A stretch of 11,628 bases of DNA from an uncultured Eubacteriales bacterium (lineage in GTDB: Bacteria > Bacillota > Clostridia > Oscillospirales > CAG-272): the NCBI GenBank assembly GCA_900547725.1, contig URHR01000058.1, forward strand, positions 1-11,628, given 5' to 3'. Both the position numbers and the translations under genes were made by a program. Below the pieces are notes generated by a model. It saw only the letters and a list, made by a program, of their open reading frames with translations, was not told where the DNA came from and did not search any database. Positions 1 to 5,284 of this stretch are shown in pieces (the first letter of the stretch is position 1; each line of letters begins with the position of its first letter).

Positions 1-7
1 CTTGCTT

Positions 8-78
8 AAAGTTCTTGAAAGTTCTTAGGAAACTTCTTTCAAGAAGTTTCCTAAGTGGGGTTCGGGGCAACGCCCCGA
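8..78. repeat. Palindromic repeat element at the 3' end of comEC
   Basis: A composite structure. A 9-base direct repeat (AAAGTTCTT at 8-16 and 18-26) leads into a perfect inverted repeat with 15-base arms (24-38 and 41-55, two central bases). A GC-rich hairpin follows (62-68 with 72-78, loop AAC). The comEC stop codon (51-53) lies inside the second arm of the large palindrome, and the GC hairpin is translated as the last ComEC residues. Neither strand has a T-tract after the hairpin, so it is not a classic intrinsic terminator, although it could stall polymerase or protect a 3' end. The modular look (AT-rich palindrome plus GC hairpin) suggests a dispersed intergenic repeat family. Only one copy is visible here, so that is inference. 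Confidence 0.6.
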
Positions 79-2333
79 GGTCTTCCCACGAACCGCTTCC
101 GAGCCACCCCAACCTCGCTCTGCGCGGGCGGATCGGCGGTTGGGTGAAGCGCGAACGTCGCTTCGTCAGCCCAGAGAACAGAACCGACGCGGGACGGTAA
201 CCGCATGACCTGAGAGCGCTTCGCCGTCTTGCCGTGGGATAAGACCATCAGAACATCCGTCTCGGCTAAACGGGGATAAAGAGATAACCAGACGTCACTC
301 CCAACCAGCTCCGAGGACAAAGCCGTGAAAACCGTGTCCCCTGCCTGTAACGTCAAGCCTACAGACGCCTCTAATCCCGTGCCGTTGAAATGCGACAGCC
401 AAAGAAGAGACACATCGGAAACCGACAGATTATCTGTCCCGTAACAAACCGCTATCCCGTGTAATGCCGCCTCCTGCTCCATGCGAGCCGCAAACGCCGC
501 CTCGTTTTCCGTCTGCGGCGAGGGCAACCGTAACCGGCGAACCAGAACGCGGGCGGAAAGACGGCTCAGGCAGAGCGTCGCCTTCGAGTGATAGTGCGTG
601 AGAATCAGCTCGTCCACCTCGGCAATCCCCTCCTCCGCCAATGCCGCCGCAGTCGGATAAACCAAGCCGGAAGAACCGTCGGAACAGTCGATCACCGCCG
701 CACGGCGACCCGAAACCGCAACCAATGTCTCGCCCGCATTCTCGTGCAGGTAGGTCACGGAGACCTCGCGCGGCAAAAGAAACCCGCTTACGGAAACCGC
801 CAGAAAGAGCGCAGACAGAACAAGCGGAACGGTAACCCAACGCTTCCGCTTCAGGGGCAGAATCGCCGCGGCAAGCGTTGCAAGCACGGAAAGGATCAGA
901 AGCGCGTACTCCGCAGCCTGCGTGGGCAGGATCAGCGCGTTCCGCACGTCGGAAGCACACCCCGCAAGCCACAGCATTCCCGAAAGCGGCAAACGGAGCA
1001 GGAACACAACCGGCGGAATCGGCAACAGGAGCGCAAACAGCCCGAGTAACAGCGCGGCAGTCACAAGCGGAGACAAAACCAACGTGACGGGAATCGAAAA
1101 GACCGATACCGATCCCGTAAACAGAACCGAAACGCCAAGCGTGCCGCAAGAGGCAAACAGACCCGTTGCAACCGCGGTCATCAGATTCTGTAACGCCTTT
1201 GCCACCCTGCGCGGTAACCAACGCCATATCCGCCCGCGCGGAAGCGAGCGAACCGCAGGCAGAAACACGATGATGGAAGCCGCCGCGCCGAAGGAGAGCC
1301 AAAGCGAAAGATCCAGAACCGCATAAGGCGTTGCGGCAAGAATACAGAACAGCGCAACCGACAGCGCAGTGAAAGAATCGTAACGCTCCGCCGAAAGGAA
1401 AGCGAGCGACAGAACAACAACCATCAGCACGGCGCGAACCGTGGAAACGGCTGCGCCGGTAAGAACAAGGTAAAAAAGCGCGAGAAACGGAACGGTTGCA
1501 ATGCGAATCCGCTTCGGCACGCGGAAACGACCGAGAAGCCACTCCAGAATTCCGATCAGAATCGAAACGTGCAGACCGCTCAGCGCAAGCAGATGCGATA
1601 TCCCACTGCGGCGGAAATGCAGAACCGTCTCGCCAGACAGCCCCGAACGGTTACCGAGCAGGAGCGCCGAAGCGAGCGCCCCCTCCTCGCCGCCGACCGC
1701 ATTGCCGAGCCGCTCGCAAAGACTCCGGTTCAGCCGCCGCAGGGCAAGCATCGGCGTGTCGGTTCGCTCGCCTGTCATCGTGCAGTCGCCGTAGTCGGAA
1801 CAGGTCACAACCGCGACCAAGCCGTCCGAGCGCAGGGAGGTTTCCTCATCATACGACCCGTCGCGCGTAAATTCCCGCACCTGCCCCACAAGACGGAAGC
1901 GGTCGCCATCGGAAAGCGCGGAACGGTAGGAACACTCCAGAAGCACGCGGTCGCGGACGGGCGTTCCGTCAAATTCGGTCAGCCGAACCGTGAAGCGGCT
2001 TCCGTTCCCTCCCGCAGACAGGCGCTCGGTGACGTACCCTTCCACCGCGACCGTTTCCCCGGCGCGGGAAAGATAGCGATCCGAAGCAGGGCCGAACCAT
2101 GCCCACGATCCAACCAACAGGCAGGCGCAGGCGGCACAGGTCAGAATTCCGGCGGTGCACCGTGCCGTTACACGACGGCGAAGAACGGAAAAGACCGACA
2201 AAAGCAACCCGCAAAAGAGAAAGCAGGCAAGCAGAATCAGCTTCAGCCGACTGCCGGCGGACATCACCGCCAATGCAAGACCCGCCGCGGCGCAGACGGA
2301 AAATGCCAGCGGACGTTTGCGAAAAATCCCCAT
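51..2333 (-). CDS. comEC: ComEC/Rec2-family competence protein (DNA uptake channel)
   Basis: A 760-residue polytopic membrane protein that by family passes single-stranded DNA across the membrane during natural transformation. The N-terminus has hydrophobic segments (about 10-28, 30-50, 60-80), then a soluble DUF4131/OB-like part (about 90-190). The Competence domain (about 215-495) carries the hallmark SHLLALSGLHVSIL at 246-259 and many membrane helices. The C-terminal part (about 522-735) resembles the metallo-beta-lactamase domain of ComEC, but the metal motif reads THYHSKA (579-585): HxH is kept, while the following Asp and His are missing. The start at 2333 is chosen because an AAGGAG ribosome binding site lies about 8 bases upstream and MGIFRKRP begins a normal N-terminus. 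The frame stays open to 2693, but that extension is antisense to acpP and its promoter. The last ten or so residues (GRPRGVAPNPT) are encoded by a palindromic repeat. No comEA is adjacent. No strong promoter is obvious for this strand in the gap to acpP. Confidence 0.92.
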   Translation of the reverse strand: MGIFRKRPLAFSVCAAAGLALAVMSAGSRLKLILLACFLFCGLLLSVFSVLRRRVTARCTAGILTCAACACLLVGSWAWFGPASDRYLSRAGETVAVEGYVTERLSAGGNGSRFTVRLTEFDGTPVRDRVLLECSYRSALSDGDRFRLVGQVREFTRDGSYDEETSLRSDGLVAVVTCSDYGDCTMTGERTDTPMLALRRLNRSLCERLGNAVGGEEGALASALLLGNRSGLSGETVLHFRRSGISHLLALSGLHVSILIGILEWLLGRFRVPKRIRIATVPFLALFYLVLTGAAVSTVRAVLMVVVLSLAFLSAERYDSFTALSVALFCILAATPYAVLDLSLWLSFGAAASIIVFLPAVRSLPRGRIWRWLPRRVAKALQNLMTAVATGLFASCGTLGVSVLFTGSVSVFSIPVTLVLSPLVTAALLLGLFALLLPIPPVVFLLRLPLSGMLWLAGCASDVRNALILPTQAAEYALLILSVLATLAAAILPLKRKRWVTVPLVLSALFLAVSVSGFLLPREVSVTYLHENAGETLVAVSGRRAAVIDCSDGSSGLVYPTAAALAEEGIAEVDELILTHYHSKATLCLSRLSARVLVRRLRLPSPQTENEAAFAARMEQEAALHGIAVCYGTDNLSVSDVSLLWLSHFNGTGLEASVGLTLQAGDTVFTALSSELVGSDVWLSLYPRLAETDVLMVLSHGKTAKRSQVMRLPSRVGSVLWADEATFALHPTADPPAQSEVGVARKRFVGRPRGVAPNPT

Positions 2334-2424
2334 CCGAACCGCTCCTTTCTTTCCAAAATACAGGATAACATTGCTTTTTTTGTGAATTGATTCCCGAAAA
2401 ATGCGCCAGATTGCAAAAAAGCCC

Positions 2425-2453
2425 TTGACAAATCCGCGTTTTCGGGATATAAT
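2425..2453 (+). promoter_or_regulatory. Sigma-70/sigma-A consensus promoter of acpP
   Basis: TTGACA (2425-2430) and TATAAT (2448-2453) are both perfect consensus, with an optimal 17-base spacer. Transcription should start near 2460, giving a leader of about 60 bases before acpP. This predicts strong constitutive expression, as expected for an abundant acyl carrier protein. Confidence 0.92.
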
Positions 2454-2466
2454 AGATAAGGTTGTT

Positions 2467-2483
2467 GACTCGCCGGGCGGGTC
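2467..2483 (+). other. Small GC-rich hairpin in the acpP 5' leader
   Basis: GACTCGC (2467-2473) can pair with GCGGGTC (2477-2483), with one G-T wobble and a CGG loop, near the start of the predicted acpP transcript. It may stabilise the 5' end of the mRNA. It is short, has no recognised riboswitch features and could be chance. Confidence 0.35.
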
Positions 2484-2519
2484 ATTTACACTTGAAATAC
2501 ATTTTCGGAGGATATAGAA

Positions 2520-2750
2520 ATGTTTGAAACCCTGAAAAATCTGCTCGTCGAGGAGCTTCAGCTGAACGCAGACGATATCAAACCCGAGTCCGAACTGGCA
2601 AACGATCTTGGCATCAACTCCATTGAGCTTGCCGACCTCATTATGCTCTGCGAGGACAAATTCGGCGTGACCATTGAGGACGAGGATCTCCATAAGTTCG
2701 TCACCATTGCGGATGTTGTCAGCTACCTCGAGGAAAAAACGAATCAGTAA
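2520..2750 (+). CDS. acpP: Acyl carrier protein
   Basis: A 76-residue, strongly acidic protein of the usual ACP length. After 4'-phosphopantetheinylation by a holo-ACP synthase it carries growing acyl chains in the cytoplasm, normally for type II fatty acid synthesis. The prosthetic-group serine is Ser34 in DLGINSIELADLI (29-41). The classic DSL triplet is replaced by NSI (33-35), with the serine itself kept. The following helix (LADLIMLCEDKFG) and the C-terminal segment (IADVVSYLEE) match the four-helix ACP fold. The start is fixed by GGAGG at 2507-2511, 8 bases upstream. It appears monocistronic, with its own consensus promoter and a terminator hairpin just after the stop. No other fatty acid gene is nearby, so a dedicated role (for example a secondary carrier) cannot be excluded. 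Confidence 0.93.
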   Translation: MFETLKNLLVEELQLNADDIKPESELANDLGINSIELADLIMLCEDKFGVTIEDEDLHKFVTIADVVSYLEEKTNQ

Positions 2751-2757
2751 GGATCAC

Positions 2758-2789
2758 AGCGTTCCGTTTCGGCGGAACGCTTCCTTATT
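2758..2789 (+). terminator. Terminator hairpin of acpP
   Basis: AGCGTTCCG (2758-2766) pairs perfectly with CGGAACGCT (2773-2781) around a 6-base loop, 8 bases after the acpP stop codon. The tail (TTCCTTATT) is only moderately T-rich, so termination may be partial and backed up by the hairpin at 2850-2895. Confidence 0.7.
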
Positions 2790-2849
2790 ATAAGCAACAT
2801 CGCCTTTTTCGAGCCCTCATTATCTTACCACAAAAAGGCAAATCTGTCA

Positions 2850-2895
2850 AGCCCTGTTCGCGGTTTTCCGCCGCGCGCCGGGCTTTTTCTTTTTT
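2850..2895 (+). terminator. Second intrinsic terminator between acpP and ctsR
   Basis: AGCCC (2850-2854) pairs with GGGCT (2880-2884), with an inner stem GCGG/CCGC around a TTTT loop. A long T-rich tract follows (2885-2895). It would stop read-through from acpP into the CtsR-controlled operon. The first TTTGACT heptad (2893-2899) overlaps the end of the T-tract, probably by coincidence. Confidence 0.75.
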
Positions 2896-2982
2896 GACTT
2901 TCCCCTCTTTCAAAAATCCTCAAAAAATCGTGAAAAAATGAGAAAAAGCCATGTTTTTCTTTCCTGATTGCCTGTAATCGTA

Positions 2983-3029
2983 TTTGACTTTCGATATTTG
3001 ACCTTTCTTGACTTTGACTTTCTTTGACT
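2983..3029 (+). promoter_or_regulatory. CtsR operator: array of TTTGACY heptads
   Basis: CtsR binds direct heptads RGTCAAA separated by three bases, which read TTTGACY-NNN-TTTGACY on the complementary strand. Here TTTGACT 2983-2989, TTTGACC 2997-3003, CTTGACT 3007-3013, TTTGACT 3013-3019 and TTTGACT 3023-3029 occur. The pair 3013/3023 is a perfect box with the canonical 10-base repeat spacing. The pair 2997/3007 is a second box with one mismatch, and the two boxes share one base. The array lies directly on the -35 region of the ctsR promoter, as expected for repression by blocking polymerase. The family rule is established; binding here is inferred. Confidence 0.93.
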
Positions 3030-3042
3030 TTTGGTGTATACT
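3014..3042 (+). promoter_or_regulatory. Promoter of the ctsR-mcsA-mcsB-clpC operon
   Basis: TTGACT (3014-3019) and TATACT (3037-3042) are spaced by 17 bases, a good sigma-A promoter. The -35 hexamer is itself part of a CtsR heptad, so CtsR binding and sigma-A recognition are mutually exclusive. Transcription should start near 3049, leaving a leader of about 36 bases. Confidence 0.88.
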
Positions 3043-3084
3043 ATTCGCGTAAGAAAAAGAAAGCAGAAAGGATGATGGTACGGG

Positions 3085-3537
3085 ATGTTGGCAGACTCCA
3101 TTGCAAAGATGATTGAGGAGATGTTGGACGAAAGCCACGGAATTCTGGAATTACAACGGAACGAAATGGCATCCAAACTCGGCTGCGTTCCCAGTCAGAT
3201 CAGTTATGTCATTTCCTCCCGCTTCACCCCCGAGCGCGGCTACGTGATCGAATCGCGGCGCGGCGGCGGCGGGTGCATCCGCATTACGCGGAAGCAGTTG
3301 GGCAGGAACGAATACCTGATGCACTTCTTCTGTGCCATCGGCGACAGCATTGACGAAAGCGAAGCGGTCGCCTACCTCAAGAACCTGCTTGGCACGGGGC
3401 TGTTGCAGGAACGCGAATACCGCATTGCCTGCGCGGCGGTCTCGGGTGCGGCGTTGGCGGGGCTTCCCCCGGCAGAACGAAGCACCGCACGGGCGCAGAT
3501 CTTCAAGCAGATGATTCTGGCTTTGATGACCGTTTAG
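3085..3537 (+). CDS. ctsR: CtsR, transcriptional repressor of class III stress genes
   Basis: A 150-residue cytoplasmic dimeric repressor that senses heat and protein stress and controls clp genes. The N-terminal winged helix-turn-helix is clear: LELQRNEMASKLGCVPSQIS (21-40) is the recognition region, followed by YVISSRFTPERGYVIESRRG and the tetraglycine wing RRGGGG (58-63), known in the family as the thermosensing loop and the site of McsB arginine phosphorylation. Residue 64 is Cys, where relatives usually have an aromatic residue. The C-terminal part (about 75-150) fits the CtsR dimerisation domain. The start at 3085 is the first in-frame ATG after an in-frame stop at 3073-3075. The AAAGGA motif sits about 12 bases upstream, which is rather far. 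Heptad operators upstream support autoregulation. It heads an operon with mcsA, mcsB and clpC, but 127 bases separate it from mcsA, wider than the near-contact often seen. Confidence 0.95.
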   Translation: MLADSIAKMIEEMLDESHGILELQRNEMASKLGCVPSQISYVISSRFTPERGYVIESRRGGGGCIRITRKQLGRNEYLMHFFCAIGDSIDESEAVAYLKNLLGTGLLQEREYRIACAAVSGAALAGLPPAERSTARAQIFKQMILALMTV

Positions 3538-3609
3538 AAGGTTTCAAAAAAGCTTACAAAATTTGGTAGTCGATCGCAAAATACGACAAATATTTCCCGA
3601 CCGACCGTG

Positions 3610-3648
3610 TATAATAAATGTATTCGACCAGTGCCGGAGTCTCCGGCA
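3610..3648 (+). promoter_or_regulatory. Candidate internal promoter and palindrome before mcsA
   Basis: The ctsR-mcsA gap contains a perfect -10 hexamer, TATAAT, at 3610-3615. No good -35 sits at the ideal distance; the best is ACGACA at 3583-3588, with a long 21-base spacer. A 17-base palindrome follows, TGCCGGAG-T-CTCCGGCA (3632-3648), ending at the start of the purine-rich mcsA ribosome binding site. It could be a repressor site just downstream of an internal start, an mRNA hairpin that limits mcsA translation, or a processing site. No CtsR heptad is present here. Confidence 0.45.
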
Positions 3649-3664
3649 GGAAAGGATGAGTAAA

Positions 3665-4207
3665 ATGCTTTGCGAAAAATGTAAAAAGAGAACCGCTACC
3701 GTGTTCTATAATGAAAATATCAACGGAAAGACACGCTCCTATTCTTTGTGTGCCGAATGCGCCGCGAAGATGCGGGAGAAGGGAGAATTGCAGGATGTGA
3801 CCTCGATGATCGGGAGCTTTGCAGATCCGTTCTCCGAGCTTCACGACCAGTTCTTCTCGGGGTTCTTCGGAATGCCCGCGTTGCACAGCGCAGCACCCGA
3901 GAAGAAATGTCCCGTTTGCGGGTCGACCTACTCCGACATTGCCGAATCGGGCAAAGTCGGATGCCCGGCCTGCTATGAGACGTTCGGGGACGAGCTTTCC
4001 CACCTGATTCAGTCGGTTCACGGAACAACCACCCACACGGGCAACGTTCCTTCCCGTCACCGTGCGAAAAAGGAACGGGACGAGAAAAGAAAAACGCTCC
4101 GTCGCGAGTTGGACGAAGCGATCAAGGCGGAAGAATATGAACGCGCCGCCAAGTTGCGGGACGAAATCCGCGCACTGGAAAATCAGAATGAGAAGGAAGG
4201 GAACTGA
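3665..4207 (+). CDS. mcsA: McsA, zinc-finger activator of the McsB arginine kinase
   Basis: A 180-residue protein that in relatives binds zinc and activates McsB. Four CxxC pairs are visible: C3/C6, C29/C32, C82/C85 and C100/C103, forming two zinc-finger modules. The C-terminus (about 140-174) is a UVR motif (RRELDEAIKAEEYERAAKLR), an interaction module also found in UvrB/UvrC and in the ClpC middle domain. The start at 3665 (MLCEKC) matches the usual McsA beginning and has AGGA (3653-3656) 8 bases upstream. An in-frame ATG at 3656 would add MSK and is the main alternative. The open frame continues back to 3563, but that stretch holds promoter-like DNA. Only two bases separate its stop from mcsB, so the two are translationally linked. 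This fits their joint function in the cytoplasmic stress response. Confidence 0.93.
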   Translation: MLCEKCKKRTATVFYNENINGKTRSYSLCAECAAKMREKGELQDVTSMIGSFADPFSELHDQFFSGFFGMPALHSAAPEKKCPVCGSTYSDIAESGKVGCPACYETFGDELSHLIQSVHGTTTHTGNVPSRHRAKKERDEKRKTLRRELDEAIKAEEYERAAKLRDEIRALENQNEKEGN

Positions 4208-4209
4208 TT

Positions 4210-5247
4210 ATGGCATGGTATAATACAATCGGCAAAGAAGCGGACACCGTCATCAGCAGTCGTGTCCGTCTGGCAAGAAACCTCGTCGGTTATCCGTTCG
4301 CTTCCAAACTGGATGCGGCGGGTGCAAACGAGATCATTGAAAAGGTCAGCGCACCGCTTGAGGCGGCAGGATTCCGCAAAATCAACTTCTCGGATATCTC
4401 CCCTGTGATGGCAACCTCCTATGTGGAACGCCATTACGTCAGCCCCGAATTTGCGCAGAAGGAAACGCCGCACGCCCTGCTCCTGCAGGAAAACGGCGGA
4501 ATGGCGGTGATGGTCTGCGAGGAAGATCACCTGCGGATTCAAAGTATTCTGCCGGGGCTTGCGCTTGACGAAGCCTACAAAAATGCCTCCCGCATCGAGA
4601 AGCGGCTGGATGAGGAGTTCGACTTCGCCTACAGCGAAAAGCTCGGATACCTCACCCACTGCCCCACCAATCTCGGTACGGGAATGCGCGCCTCGGTGAT
4701 GATGTTCCTGCCCGCCCTGACGCGGCGCGGCTACATGGACTCTCTGGCGGCGCAACTCTCCAAGATCGGACTGACCGTGCGTGGGCTGTTCGGCGAAGGC
4801 TCGGGCGCGGCAGGGTGTATGTATCAGATCTCCAACCAGATTACGCTCGGCATCACCGAAGAGGACACGCTCGAAAAGCTCTCCGACGCGGTGGCGCAGA
4901 TCAGCGAGAGCGAGCGCAAAGCCCGCAAATCCATCAACGGTGAGGAATTGGAGCGCGTGACCGACATGATCCTGCGCGCCGAGGGAACGCTCCGTTATGC
5001 TTATCGGATGTCATCCTCCGAATTCATCCGTCTGTTTGCGGACGTGCGGTTCGGCATCGCACTCGGAATCGTCAAAGACATTACCTACGAACAGCTCGGC
5101 ACGCTCCTGGTGGAGGTCATGCCCGCCACGCTGACCCTCTCGGCGGAAACAACGCCGAAAACCGACGTGGCGCGCGACCGTCTGCGTGCGCAGAAAATTC
5201 AGTCGCTTCTCGCGGGCAACCCTGCGGGCGGTGACAAACCCGAATAA
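4210..5247 (+). CDS. mcsB: McsB, protein arginine kinase
   Basis: A 345-residue phosphagen-kinase-fold enzyme that uses ATP to phosphorylate arginines on CtsR and on damaged proteins, marking the latter for ClpC-ClpP degradation. Visible family motifs are ISSRVRLARN (15-24, nucleotide-phosphate binding), VCEEDHLRIQ (102-111), the active-site loop THCPTNLGTGMRAS (149-162) with Cys151 at the conserved position, and YQISNQITLG (205-214). The C-terminal RDRLRA (322-327) matches the RDxxRA motif that forms the phosphoarginine-binding allosteric site in McsB. These residues indicate an active, allosterically regulated enzyme. AAGGAAGGG at the end of mcsA (4193-4201) is its ribosome binding site. 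The gene is followed after 37 bases by clpC. Length is close to that of known McsB proteins. Confidence 0.96.
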   Translation: MAWYNTIGKEADTVISSRVRLARNLVGYPFASKLDAAGANEIIEKVSAPLEAAGFRKINFSDISPVMATSYVERHYVSPEFAQKETPHALLLQENGGMAVMVCEEDHLRIQSILPGLALDEAYKNASRIEKRLDEEFDFAYSEKLGYLTHCPTNLGTGMRASVMMFLPALTRRGYMDSLAAQLSKIGLTVRGLFGEGSGAAGCMYQISNQITLGITEEDTLEKLSDAVAQISESERKARKSINGEELERVTDMILRAEGTLRYAYRMSSSEFIRLFADVRFGIALGIVKDITYEQLGTLLVEVMPATLTLSAETTPKTDVARDRLRAQKIQSLLAGNPAGGDKPE

Positions 5248-5284
5248 ACAATTCCCTATTCCCGAACGAAAGGAATGATTCTAT

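Larger units (their letters stand above)
2751..3084. other. Intergenic region between acpP and ctsR
   Basis: A 334-base gap with no credible gene. From left to right it holds the acpP terminator hairpin (2758-2781), a weak long-loop stem (GCCTTTTT 2802-2809 with AAAAAGGC 2832-2839), and a second GC-rich terminator with a T-tract (2850-2895). An AT-rich stretch follows, with a weak hairpin AGAAAAA/TTTTTCT (2941-2960), and then the CtsR heptad array and ctsR promoter (2983-3042). Two short minus-strand open frames here (2910-3176 and 2920-3138) run over the operator and the ctsR start. They are judged to be chance. Confidence 0.8.

Noticed and set aside
1569..2390. 273-residue plus-strand open frame opposite comEC
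   Set aside because: It is antisense to the conserved Competence domain, with low-complexity Arg/Gln-rich translation and no matching start signal.
2334..2424. A defined promoter for comEC on the minus strand
   Set aside because: Only weak hexamer matches (such as TATCCT with a poor, too-close -35) are seen, so no site is annotated.
2334..2693. Upstream extension of the comEC frame to an 880-residue protein
   Set aside because: The extra 120 codons are antisense to acpP and its consensus promoter, while a good ribosome binding site and a normal N-terminus occur at 2333.
2983..3031. TTTGACTTT repeats as a microsatellite or CRISPR-like array
   Set aside because: The units are 7-base heptads with 10-base periodicity next to ctsR, which is explained by CtsR boxes; there are no spacers of CRISPR length.
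3563..3664. Longer N-terminus for McsA
   Set aside because: It would begin before the TATAAT and palindrome, lacks a ribosome binding site, and McsA proteins begin at the first CxxC as in MLCEKC.
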